64,000 nt of DNA from Onchocerca volvulus. Taxonomy: Eukaryota > Nematoda > Chromadorea > Rhabditida > Onchocercidae. The notes under the pieces were generated by a model that saw nothing but the letters and a program-made list of their open reading frames with translations, was not told where the DNA came from and ran no database searches. The DNA is taken from the NCBI GenBank assembly GCA_000499405.2, contig HG738140.1, forward strand, positions 6,494,158 to 6,558,157, written 5' to 3'. A program made the translations under genes and the position numbers. Numbering within the stretch: the stretch's first letter is position 1; every line of letters starts with the position of its first letter. This document shows, one piece after another, positions 12,427-22,561 of the stretch.

Positions 12427-14439
12427 CTACAATTTATGATAAGCAAGTTATATAATAACAAAAAAGAAGTAGTAGTATACCAATTTGAAATTGAAATTAA
12501 ATTTATTATCATTTATCAATTCAATTGTAGTAATAGTAATTAACAATTAGTGTTCTATTAGTGGAAATAATCCTGTTAGTAGTAATTCAATATGAATGAT
12601 ACGAAAATAGTCTGATTAATAAGAGTGAAGATTGAAATTGAAATGAAATTTATTATCAGTTATCAATCTCGTGAACTAAGCCACTATTGCATTTTATGCG
12701 TTCGCTTAATTATCAAACTAATCATCTCTCACTAATTTTACAATTAAACAACTGTTAATTCAAATCTGTATAGTCAAATATAATTTTCTTTCATTACGAA
12801 TTGATACTCATAAATAGAACAAGTTTAATCAATAATTAATTTTATAGTTCAGAACATATTTTTAAAAATGATTTGTTTTATTTCTAAAAAAAAAATAAAT
12901 GCGTTCAACTATCGAAAATATGTCAAATTCAATTCTGATTAGCTAATTTATCCATTCATTTTATAAATTATTGATAAAACTTCGATAAACTGTGATAAAT
13001 TAGTGTGATTTCAAGTTTTGCATTTATTTTTCTCGATTTTAAAATTTCGTTTGTGCCAAATGTTCAGTTAGTCGCTAAAATTACAAATAATCAAAAATAT
13101 CGTATTAGATATGATAATAATAATTAACTGAGTAAATAATTACGAGAAATAGTTGTATTAACTTCAAAATTTCTAATAAATACGCATTTTGATGCCGATT
13201 AAACAAATATAATTTAAAATGTCATTTAAATAAGTATCACTTCATATTCCTTCTTTACATTTTGTGATTTTTTCAATGAAGAACAAATTTAAAAAAATGT
13301 TGTTTTCTTTTTTTCTTTCGCGATTTATTTGTTTTTTCTTTTGTCCGAGAAATGAGAGAAAAAATTGCATATTTGCTTTGTTATTTGCCTATATCATTAA
13401 AATATGCATTGAAATTTGAAATTTACGGTGAAAAAGGAAAAATTGAAATAATTGTATTAATAGAAAAATGAATAATTGGATTTCATTGTACTATTTAAAA
13501 ATTCATTCCAGTATTATTTCATTTATAATTATAATTCTTTTAAACATTTCTTTTTCACATTTTTCTTTTTTCGTTTATCAGATTTTATAATATTTAATGA
13601 ATTCTTAAGAAAATGATCATAATTTTAACGAACTGTCCAATTCCATCGTTTCCTCTAATTTTTATTGTAATTATATATATTATTAAAAAATTTCATTTAT
13701 GACTAAATTAAATAATAAATTAAAATACTCTTTCTGAATATATTATTAGGTAATTTTTGATTTTAATTCAAAATGTAATTTTCTTATGTTTTATTTTAGT
13801 ATAAAAGTTGACACAATTTTTAGAACGATGGTATTCTATGGAATTTCCTTCCTAAGGCAAAAATCGATATATTTATCATTTCTACTGAATTAACTTGTTT
13901 CAAATTGTTCATAAAAGTTTAAACTGATTATTTCATTATTTATAAGATTATTTCGGAGGTAATATTTCGAAAAAATTTACTATAAATTATTTTTAAACCA
14001 CCGTCATTGTTTTTCTAAATTCCTGGCAAAAAGCGCAATACTTTCATAAATTATTAATTATAAAATCTAATTTCCTTCTTTTTTTTCTCGCATTTTCTTT
14101 CCTTTCATTTCTCTTTGTTATGTACTGATCACGGAAATAAGTCGATAAATTTATATTAATCGATAAAATGTGAAATTTGTGTTTTAAAAAAATAGCAAAT
14201 TTATTGAAAATTGATCGATTAACGGGAGATAATCGAATTAATCGCATTATTTGTCTTATAATACTACTAAAACTTTTTGTCGAATACATAAATATCGATA
14301 AAACAAGAATATAAAATTCATTGAATCGTTGTAATAAATTATTCATTTATTAAACAAAATCCGATCAATAACTAGTTTTTGCAATAAAACATTAATTAAT
14401 CGTTGAATTGATCAAATAAATGATCAAGGAACGAAGAAC

Positions 14440-15115
14440 AAATATGTTCATGTTTTTCTATGCGTTCCAAAATAATACCGGATTTATATAAAAATAAAAA
14501 TTTATACAAAACAAAGAATTGTAATTAAACTAAAGATCTATACAAAAATGAAATGTTTACATAAAAATGAAACAGTAGTAGCAATATTAAAATACGAATT
14601 TAATCGATAAATATATTCGATTTAATGTATGCAATTATTTATTTATATATTTGTCGATTAAATTCATTTCAAATGTAATATATATGTATATCAAATATGA
14701 TTTCAAGTTAATCAATTTTCCTTGCAATTAAAAATTTATACGGAAAAAAAAAGATGTAATAATATGAATAATATTGCACATAATTATCCATTCATTTGAA
14801 TAAATTAATTTTAAATATGATAATAATTACAAATTAACATGAAAAAAGAGATAATAAAATAGCAAATAATAAACACGTTATATAATTATTCAATTATTCG
14901 TGTCCTGGATTAAATTCATTTTTAAATATAATAGTAATTGAAAAAAAAAAATGTGACAGTAATAATAAATGGATGTAATATAACTACTCATTTGTTAACT
15001 AAATTCATTTTTAATGTATTAGTAATTGAATATTTATATGAAAATGGTAGTAATTTAAACTGCATCGGATATATACAATTATTGATTTAATCGATTAAAT
15101 TCATTTTAAATTCAT
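14440..15115 (+). repeat. Degenerate tandem repeat, ~90-150 bp units
   Basis: An AAATTCATTTTAAAT-like block recurs at about 14661, 14812, 14913, 15001 and 15098. Between the blocks are TAGTAATTGAA and AATATAACTATTCATTTG-like sequences. The units are diverged and of unequal length. Confidence 0.45.
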
Positions 15116-17679
15116 GCCATACATGTCATCGAATTTGCTCATCTCTCTTTTTTTTTTTTTTGTCTTTTTGCTCCATCGAGTACATTCATCAAACTTGCGA
15201 TCGTAATTTGTTGAGATTTTTATTCAATTTTGTAATTTGATTTTAATTCCCATACAGTCATGAACTTGCATTGTCAAATCCAAATTCTTTCCATGAATTC
15301 AATTCTTCATTTCAATTCAATTTTGTGCGAATTACAAATTCCGACCATAGATTGATTATTGGGAAGAACTTTTTCAATTTTGTTTTTGTTATATAATTTC
15401 TACCGTACGTAATTCGTCAAATTTTATTTTATTTACGTTTTTCTTCGTTTTCCATCGTTTCATTTCTTTTTCAACATTTTTTTTTCATCCTTTCGATCGT
15501 TTTTAACTTCTTTTTCCGTTTTTTTTATTTTTTTACAATTTCCATCATAAATTTCATTTACGATCATTTATATGTTGTTATTTTCGTTTCGTTAAAACTA
15601 TGTCAAAAAAAAAAAATTAAAAAGCAAATAATAATCAAAACGAAACATTTTCCTTCCTTTTTTTTTGACAAATTTTATTGAAGCGATCAATAAATTCCAT
15701 TCAATCATCCATTTATTTTCAGCAGGATGAAAATTCCTTTTCTTTTCATAATTTATCATTTTCAGAAGTAATTTTCCCATTTTTATCCTGTTATTTTTTC
15801 CTACTTTACTTCACTTTCACCGCGAATTACTACCAAATTTTTTTCCTCATTCCTATTTTTTTTGCAGTTCGTAAATTTTTGTTTGTTTAGGAACGAAAAA
15901 AGATATTAAATTAGTAATAATCATTTTTTTCTTTTCCCGACATCTCTCTAATTATATAATTAATTGGAAAATTAATTTCATCCAATACATACAAATAATG
16001 ACGTCGCTTGATTAATCACAAATGATAACAATGATGACAACGAATGAAATTATCATTAACAGGAGTGAGCATCGTAAACTAACAGGTTCATCAGAATATC
16101 CGTTAATTCATTCGAAATTCAACAGATTGAAAAATTGACAGTATTGTCTTTTCATTTCAAATATAATTTTTTTATTGAAATGATAGATATCATAACTTAT
16201 CATAATGTTATCATGATAATTGCAATCAAATTAACAGTTTTGTCACAATCTTACAATATTTGTCACAATTTTATTATCATTACAACTGTAGAGTAATATA
16301 GTTGAGAGAAACTACAGTATTTAAGATCTGGTAATATTGAAAATTGGTAAGTATCATTACTACATAAAGCGATACAGATGTTCTACTTTATTATTCTGAT
16401 TTATTAGTATCTGAATTAAGTTTAATAACAAAGTATGATTATCAAACTTTTATTAATTTAGTTCTTTTACAATGTCTACATTTGTACAAATTTAAATTTC
16501 AAAATAAATAAATTTTAATCTAATCATAAAATATCGCTGATGAATATAATCCAAAATCGTAGAAATTATATTTACAATTATGATTTCTCCGATTTTGAAA
16601 TACATTCGTCAATGATAAAAAAATTCGTCAATGCGTGACTGCTTAGAATTTTGTATTATTTCAACGATTTTCTATGATTTTTTTTATTAATTTCTACGAT
16701 TTCAACGTTTCTACGATTTTAAATTTCTAATTTCAAGGAATTTATTCATTCTTTCCAAGCTATAAATATTCCTTTGATATATTTATTGCATATCAATTGA
16801 ACCAAACTTTCCCATATAAATTTCCATTTATTATAATATTTGTTCGAAATAAATTCACAACTTCATTTCTTATTTGTTTTTAATCTGACAAAATTATTTT
16901 CGTCATTTTTGTTGAAATCATTTTTTTGAAACATCTTCGTTTACTTCCTTTTTTTATAATTCAACTATTCGTTGAATTATTTTACTTCATTTTGCTTATC
17001 ATGTAAATACAAAATGATATGATTATATAGTTATCAGTAATTCCTTTTTCTTTTAACTTTATAATTTCTTTTTTCTTTTCTCGAAATTCATTGTTTAATT
17101 TCACAGTTATCTTCTTCTATTTACTATAAAAAAATATATTCTTCAATTATTAATTTTATTATCATTATTTGTATTATTTTACTTCATTTTGCATATCATA
17201 TTAATATGATTATTCATGATTTTTTTTTATTTTTATTGTATACTTTCTTTTATTTGAAATTTATTATTTAATTAAAATTTATCGTTTTTTATTTTCTATA
17301 CAAAATTATACCCTTCAGTTGTTAATATTATTATCATTATAGTGATTATTATCAGATTGAGATTTATCATACTTATGGAAATTTTAAGAAATATTTTGCA
17401 TAAAATATATTATTTGTTTATTTGTTTGTTTATGAATATAATTAATTATATTCATTTATTTTGCTAAGAATTTGAGGAAAATATAAAATAGGAAGAATCG
17501 GTGAATTATTTGAAATTTCTGCAACAATTATTATCCAAAAAATATAAAAAATTCGTCCTAAACTGGAATTTTTTTTTTTTATCATTTATTGATCAAGTCG
17601 TATTTCTTTGAATAATATCCACAATTACCTTCATCTGAATCACATCAATCAAGAAAATGAAACTAGTTAATTATCAATT

Positions 17680-17862
17680 TTATTTCTTGATCATTCCAGT
17701 CAAACCGGTTTTTTGCATTTGGAATAAACTATTGATGAATTTAACAATTTGAAAGCAAATAGTATCAACTGTAGTTGAAATTTGATTCCTATTCACCTTC
17801 ATATGATTGAATTCTTCCACAACAAGTTTTACAAATCGATTCGAGAACAATCTACCAATCAT
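17680..17862 (-). CDS. Candidate small ORF, 60 aa, unknown
   Basis: The open frame from ATG to TAA has a composition unlike random AT-rich frames in this window (Glu, Lys, Val, Gly, Met and Thr are present). It includes FVKLVVEEFNHMKVNRNQ near residues 10-27. It sits directly beside the MITE. An internal AAG|GTGAAT donor after residue 22 could instead make its first part a 5' exon. No family is recognised. It could be a small gene, an exon or a remnant. Confidence 0.33.
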   Translation of the reverse strand: MIGRLFSNRFVKLVVEEFNHMKVNRNQISTTVDTICFQIVKFINSLFQMQKTGLTGMIKK

Positions 17863-17887
17863 TCAATCAATCAATCAATCAATTAAT
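17858..17887. repeat. (AATC)n microsatellite
   Basis: CAATCATTCAATCAATCAAT-type tetranucleotide run, about 30 bp. Confidence 0.85.
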
Positions 17888-17939
17888 CGTCCCCTCGGTA
17901 TCATCCAATAAATATATGATCTATTATCAAACTATTTTA

Positions 17940-18406
17940 ACACAAAGGCGAAAGTTATTCATTTCTATGACTTCCGAAAACAAAATTTCGATTGTTAAAC
18001 TTGAAATTTTTACTTTCTTTAATTAAATGCTACATTTTCAATGCCGAAAATAAAAAATGTGTAAACTGATGTAAAATTCTTTAAAAACTTGAAGCATTTT
18101 TAAAGTTTTTCGAAAATTTTTCCTCATTTTAACTAACAGGTGTAGGAAAAAAGTGCAGAAAATCTCAGAAATGAATAATATTAGTTGATGAATAAACAAA
18201 AAGATAAATCGATAATTCAGTTTTTTGCGAAAAAATAAAGTTACTTTATAGAATATATTTATCCATTGCAATTTTATTTTGAAAATGAAATATTTGAAAT
18301 TTCGTAAAAAAAAATTGATTTTATTTTAAATTTTACACCTGTTATACAACTTCATTTTAAACTTACGTCATTTTAATATAGAAATGAATAACTTTCGCCT
18401 TTGTGT
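17940..18406. mobile_element. 467-bp non-autonomous DNA transposon (hAT-like MITE)
   Basis: The terminal inverted repeats are perfect over 29 bp (17940-17968 and 18378-18406), starting ACACAAAGGCGAAAGTTATT. They are flanked by an exact 8-bp target duplication, CTATTTTA, at 17932-17939 and 18407-18414. An 8-bp duplication with short TIRs is the hallmark of hAT-superfamily insertions. The interior has no transposase. The 77-codon minus frame inside it is Phe/Leu-rich low complexity. A second inner inverted pair, TAACAGGTGTA (18134-18144) and TACACCTGTTA (18334-18344), could extend the secondary structure. Perfect TIRs in such a diverged region suggest a fairly recent insertion. Confidence 0.88.
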
Positions 18407-18589
18407 CTATTTTAATTAATCATTTTTCGGATCTTATTACGATCAATATACTACTCAGCAAATAGATATAATTAGATATTTCGATAAAGCATTACTTTAA
18501 TTGATTAATTCTTTTAATTCTAAAATTCAATATTTCAATTCAATTCAATACATTTTTTTTTCCTTTTCTACCCTTCTTTTTTATCAGTT

Positions 18590-19110
18590 CAAGTTTTAAG
18601 TAGCACATACATACGAATTTTCCACTTTAAATATTTTTTACATATTTCGATTCAGTTCCTTCCATCTCGCCTCTTTTTTCTTCCAGATCAAATTTTAAGT
18701 ATCATATTTCCTTTCAACAGATTTCAAGTTCTAATATTGCAGTTCTCCTTTTCAGTTAAATTTTAAGCAATACATTCCTTTTTTTATCGATTCAAATTTT
18801 AAGCGTTATATCCTTTTTCGTCAATTCAAATTTTAATCAAGCATTACATTTCCTTTCATTAATTCAAATTTTATGCAGCACAGTTCCTTTTATCAATTCA
18901 AATTTTAAGAAATTACATCCTAATTTATTAATTCAAATTCTAAGCATTATATCCTCTCTCATTAATTCAAATTTCAAGCAGCACATATTTTTCCATCAGT
19001 TTCAAATTCTATTTATTATATTCCCCTTACCAATTCAAATTTTAAGTATTATATTGCTTTTTATCAATTCAAATTTAAGCCTTGCCTTTTCTCTTATCAG
19101 TTCAATTTTT
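18590..19110 (+). repeat. Minisatellite-like array, ~37-bp degenerate unit
   Basis: About a dozen diverged copies of ATCAATTCAAATTTTAAGCA followed by TTATATCCTTTT-type sequence run almost to the acceptor of the 19114 exon. The copies' TATCAATTC/CAATTTTTCAG ends resemble splice acceptors, and the array may have grown from the intron 3' end. Confidence 0.7.
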
Positions 19111-19113
19111 CAG

Positions 19114-19242
19114 CAACACATGTATAGCAGAAATTTAATTAAATGGAAGGAAAAAAACTTTGAAAATGAAAGAGACAGTGAGGAGATAAACTTCTCATCA
19201 TTATCATCTACTGATTCAATCTATTGCCACTGTTCCAACTAA
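19114..19242 (+). CDS. Terminal exon of an unknown gene
   Basis: A strong acceptor (TTCAATTTTTCAG at 19101-19113) is followed by 42 codons in phase 0 to TAA at 19240-19242. The peptide is charged then Ser-rich: a basic start (MYSRNLIKWKEKNFENER), an acidic middle (DSEEIN) and a Ser/Cys tail (SSLSSTDSIYCHCSN). It is more GC-balanced than the repeat array before it. No family is recognised and I could not identify the upstream exons. AATAAA near 19518 could serve as its poly(A) signal. Confidence 0.55.
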   Translation, partial: QHMYSRNLIKWKEKNFENERDSEEINFSSLSSTDSIYCHCSN

Positions 19243-19434
19243 ATTATCATTCCAACAAAATCATTGACACAAATTTTGGTTTTTTTTTCAATTCGAAAAG
19301 TTTTTTTTTGAATTAAAGAACATTAACATTGTAAAGATTATTTGTTCCTATTTATCTCCCATATCATTGCCTTACGTCATTTATTTATCTATTTTTTGGG
19401 ATTTTTACAGCCATCAATTTCACATCGAATTTAA

Positions 19435-19725
19435 ATTTTTAAGTTATCAAAAAAAAAACTCAATTTTCGATTAGAAAAACTCGAAATAATCTCGTCATTC
19501 GATTCTGATGCAACGACAAATAAATGCACCAATAGCCAAATAATTGACAAAGTTTTGAGGAGTGAAGAAAAAAAACAAATCAAAAAAGTTTTCGTCCTGC
19601 TTCATGAAAACTACCATCTCTTTGACCTTGACAGAAAAAATTTTGTTAAAATTTGAAGCCAACAAAAAATGTCGAAAACTTTGCCTCAGAACAGAAATAC
19701 ATAATTCTATTTGACATGTACTCTT
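19435..19725 (-). pseudogene. Coding-like patch, strand unresolved
   Basis: On minus, 76 codons are open from 19725 to TGA at 19497-19495. The inner region (SVKVKEMVVFMKQDENFFDL) follows a TTTCTGTTCTGAG acceptor-like site. On plus, 73 codons are open from 19435 to TGA at 19654-19656 (EEKKQIKKVFVLLHENYHLF), and a shifted frame (ASEQKYIILFDMYSFKILL) follows directly after. All readings have normal amino-acid composition, so the patch was probably coding at some time. I cannot choose a strand, and the frame shift on plus suggests decay. Confidence 0.3.
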
Positions 19726-21203
19726 TCAAAATATTGCTCGAATGTGCGGGAAAATAGTAAATTGTGAAAATATTTTTGTAATCTTTTTTTTTTCTTTCTT
19801 TTTACACAAATTTATTTCATATATTAATCATTTCGAACAATTTATCATCTGATCAATTGGCATATTTTGCTACTCGAAATGATTTTATTCCATATAATCT
19901 TTTCCTGTTTCGAATTAATTATTTTATTTCAAACAAAATCGTTCTATTATTTTTTCTGATATTGAAAAAAATATTTATGATAATAATTTGTTGAATTTTT
20001 TTTTGATTTATTATAATATTTCGATTGTTTCGTATATGAATGCATATATGTCTGAAATACATTCCATTAAATTTAACAAATTTAAATTAAATTTAATTTA
20101 ATTAGTACAAACCGACAACCTGCTGAAAATTTAATATTACGGGTAATTTTATTAAATTCAATATATATATCAAATTTACAATGAATATGAACAATTTATT
20201 AAACATAGAATTCTATGCATATAGATAACTTTTAAAAAGTAATTGTTAAATTACAAAAATTTAATTTTAAAAAGTGATTTAAAAAAATAACAAATTTAAA
20301 GTGTATTAAGGAATTCGTTATATTTATGTAAAAAATCAAAAATTAAATCAACGCATAAATTTAATGTTTATATACATATTACTATTAAAAATTAATATAA
20401 GATTAATACATAACATATCAAAGTTAACAAACTTTAATAAATTAAATTAAGGGATTTGTTGAATTTATATAATATATAAGAATCATTTCTTTTAAAATTG
20501 ATGTATGCATATAATTAAATTAACGAATTTTGATTCATAAAAACTAGCTAGAATTTGTTAAATTTAAATATATATATCTATATAATATCAAATTGATATG
20601 TAATTTATTAAATTTAACAAAATTTGCTGAATGGAATCAGATAATTGATTGAATTAACATAATATATAAGAATAATTTTATTAAATTGACACATAAATAG
20701 ATAAGCATCTTACTAAATTCGGATGTATTAAAAATTAATAGCAATTTCTAAAATTTAAATATGTATATATATGAAAATAAGTAATTTATTAAATTTCTAT
20801 ATATATAATTAGAATATTAAATTAACATCAAATTTAACAAATTTCTTATTGTACAATTTTATGAGAAGAACGAAGAATTGAAATGGTTAAAATGAAATGT
20901 TTATTCAATGCGAATGGCTATTTTTAACTTTGATCAAATTGATAATTCGTATTTTAGTTTATTTTAGGCGAGCAAGCTAAATGTAATCATATAATTGAAT
21001 CAGTTCCTATTTTTTTTTTCTTCTTTTTTCGATTAATTCAATTCTTTCCTCTCATTAATCGGACTCAATTCTTTCTCGACTAATTCGATCCTTTTTTTTT
21101 TCCTTGTCAATTCCATTTCTTGGTTAATTTAATTTCTTTTTTGCAAATTTAATTACTTCATTTCATTATGTGAAATAGCTTACGGTATTTGTGACTTCAA
21201 CGG
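19726..21203. other. AT-rich sequence, no gene seen
   Basis: About 20040-20860 is made of recurring AAATTTAAC/GTTAAATTT blocks with TATATATA tracts, a diverged AT-rich repeat field. From 21030 to 21150 a ~30-bp degenerate unit around TTAATTCAATTCTTTC repeats about four times. I see no supported exon. Confidence 0.5.
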
Positions 21204-21443
21204 TTAGCTTTGGTGAGTTTTTCTTCGTTCCTTCATCAGAGGCGAAAAATTTCGTAATTCTTGGGCTTGGTAAAAGAGGTGAATGGGGCGAAAATAAAGA
21301 TTTAAATCTTTGAAAACCCGCCAGTGATAAAATAGGATGCTTATTAGTGCTTTCTTAAATGCTGAATCAAAAATACTGGATTTTTGCCATTTGTTGAAGC
21401 CAAGATAATATACCTTGTAGTATTTGCACCAAGTAATATTCAT
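21204..21443 (-). other. Coding-like minus-strand patch
   Basis: The minus strand is open for 79 codons and a second minus frame is partly open (FFASDEGTKKNSPKLTVEV). A pyrimidine-rich tract ending CTCTTTTACCAAG at about 21277 could be an acceptor for a short terminal exon (PKNYEIFRL, stop). It follows the 21470-21666 exon candidate and may belong with it. It is unresolved and may be decayed. Confidence 0.25.
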
Positions 21444-21469
21444 CCTTTTCTTGCGTTGATATCACTTAC

Positions 21470-21666
21470 ATGTACTTCTCTTGGCCCAGGATCTTCAGGT
21501 GCCATATGATGGGGACGCAAATCTGCTTCTGAAAAGGACACAAGATCGACCAAAGCGACATTTTGCTTCTTCAGGATAATTGCAACACCTGGACAGATCG
21601 CTTTGCTCATAGAAGCTTTAAATCCTGTTTCTCGAGGTAGTTGTCGCGAAATTTCCCGATCCACTC
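21470..21666 (-). CDS. Candidate internal exon, unknown protein
   Basis: The minus frame gives 65 codons between a GATCTAG acceptor (exon starting at 21666 with 2 nt) and a strong CAT|GTAAGT donor (intron from 21469). The peptide is of normal complexity: [15 protein letters not shown] at the start, [18 protein letters not shown] in the middle and [16 protein letters not shown] at the end. The segment is clearly more GC-balanced than its surroundings. No family is recognised. It lies directly beside the guaB fragment, so either the bacterial piece landed in an intron of this gene or both were moved together. Confidence 0.42.
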
Positions 21667-21689
21667 CTAGATCAAGCTCATATTTTAGT

Positions 21690-21817
21690 ATTTAATAATT
21701 CTATTGCCATCGGCAATTAATCTTACTTTTCTTGCCTTACATGCTTCTGCAAACATTTGCAATTGCGCGAAATCGTGCAACACCAACACCTGCAACTATT
21801 CTGGTCGTGCAGATCGA
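21690..21817 (-). pseudogene. guaB: Fragment of bacterial-type IMP dehydrogenase (guaB), Wolbachia-like nuclear insertion
   Basis: On minus, codons from 21817 read SICTTRIVAGVGV, the catalytic-cysteine loop of bacterial IMP dehydrogenase. AIAN follows shortly after. One extra T then shifts the frame, and the next frame reads AEACKARKVRLIADG, the following strand and helix of the barrel ending in the IADGG-type turn. Animal IMPDH has SICITQEV at this loop, and GMP reductase follows CTTR with K(Q/K)TGVGYPQ, so this copy is of bacterial type. Only about 40 codons remain. There is no glycine-rich GIGPG lead-in upstream, and the match breaks up after ADG. It cannot be functional. Filarial nuclear genomes carry many such Wolbachia pieces; the donor identity is inferred. 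Confidence 0.78.
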
Positions 21818-21892
21818 TCATTTTACTTGTTGAGTAACTTAAGTTAGTGGCACCACTAGAGAAATTTTGACTGAAATTTCCAAGTGCAACTT

Positions 21893-22191
21893 TCAGAAAT
21901 TTATACAAAACGAGCGAGTGTTGGTGTCGTGTCTGATGAGAGCTTTCCCGAGATGAAACATCATCAAAAGGCTAGCTCTGCTAAAAATTGATAATCAAAC
22001 TTCTTATTCAAATAAATCCACTAACTTCCTTACATAGTTGCTAAGCTCATTAGCTCCTCAAAGTTTGACAATTTTCCAGCTGGCGGAACTTTTATTTTTT
22101 TTTTTTTAAGAATTATCATTTTGCCATCGCAATCAGCAGAGGATATATGTGTAGAATTTGTCACCAGACATATCATCAAATGTATTGCCAT
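21893..22191 (-). CDS. Candidate two-exon gene, ~81 aa, signal-peptide-like start
   Basis: Exon 1 (22191-22034) runs from ATG through MAIHLMICLVTNSTHISSA, a possible signal peptide or anchor. It passes a Lys run encoded by a 13-A tract, then VPPAGKLSNFEELMSLAT, and stops at an AT|GTAAGG donor. A 53-bp intron ends in CAATTTTTAG. Exon 2 (21980-21893) restores the frame (AT+C) and gives 28 codons (ASLLMMFHLGKALIRHD) to TGA. Phases agree, and the intron is short but normal for nematodes. An alternative exon 2 is the minus patch ending at 19495, whose 1-nt phase also fits. No family is recognised. Confidence 0.38.
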
Positions 22192-22539
22192 CCCAAAAAA
22201 CCCAGCCTTTCATTATTTTCAGTAGCATACTTTTCTTTTTTATTTTAATTAAAACCTTAATTTTTCTATTTCTCTTTTATTAAAAACTTAATTTTTAATT
22301 TTAAGTTAAATAGAATTTTGAGAAGAATAAGTTTTAGATAAATTGCAATAATTTCAGTTTTAAATATAACGAATAATTTAGCCATTTGTGATTTTCGTTT
22401 GGAATAAATTTAAATTTCCATTTTCTATTTAATTTGATGTTAATCAACGTTTAAAATTGCAAGAAATTGCAGCATTTGAAAATTAGATTGGAATATTTAA
22501 TTTTAATGAAATTTTGCATTATCAATGAATTCATCGGAA

Positions 22540-22545
22540 TTTATT
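22540..22545 (-). terminator. Poly(A) signal AATAAA (minus)
   Basis: On the minus strand AATAAA lies about 17 nt after the TAA at 22562. It supports a 3' end for the minus gene described next. Confidence 0.5.
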
Positions 22546-22561
22546 CGCATTTTAATTCTTA

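Larger units (their letters stand above)
8955..17679. other. Gene-poor AT-rich DNA with degenerate repeats
   Basis: No firm gene. It holds short repeats near 9.1-9.6 kb, 10.8-11.1 kb and 14.4-15.1 kb (listed separately), a weak minus exon candidate at 12.4 kb, and many homopolymer runs. A 56-codon frame at 15723-15890 follows a TTTATTTTCAG acceptor. It is Phe/Tyr-rich and open on both strands, so I do not call it a gene. Confidence 0.5.

Noticed and set aside
14044..14346. 100-codon - frame, basic C-terminal end
   Set aside because: Composition follows base content (Asn, Ile, Phe, Lys), there is no splice support or recognised motif, and its length is within chance.
15723..15890. 56-codon + frame after TTTATTTTCAG
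   Set aside because: It is Phe/Tyr-rich and open on both strands with no phase-matched upstream exon. It is kept only as a note in the region entry.
16063..16138. 25-codon + frame after an AACAG site (EHRKLTGSSEYPL)
   Set aside because: There is no pyrimidine tract before the acceptor, the frame is short, and no partner is found.
18038..18271. 77-codon - frame inside the MITE
   Set aside because: Phe/Leu low complexity with no transposase motif. The element is non-autonomous.
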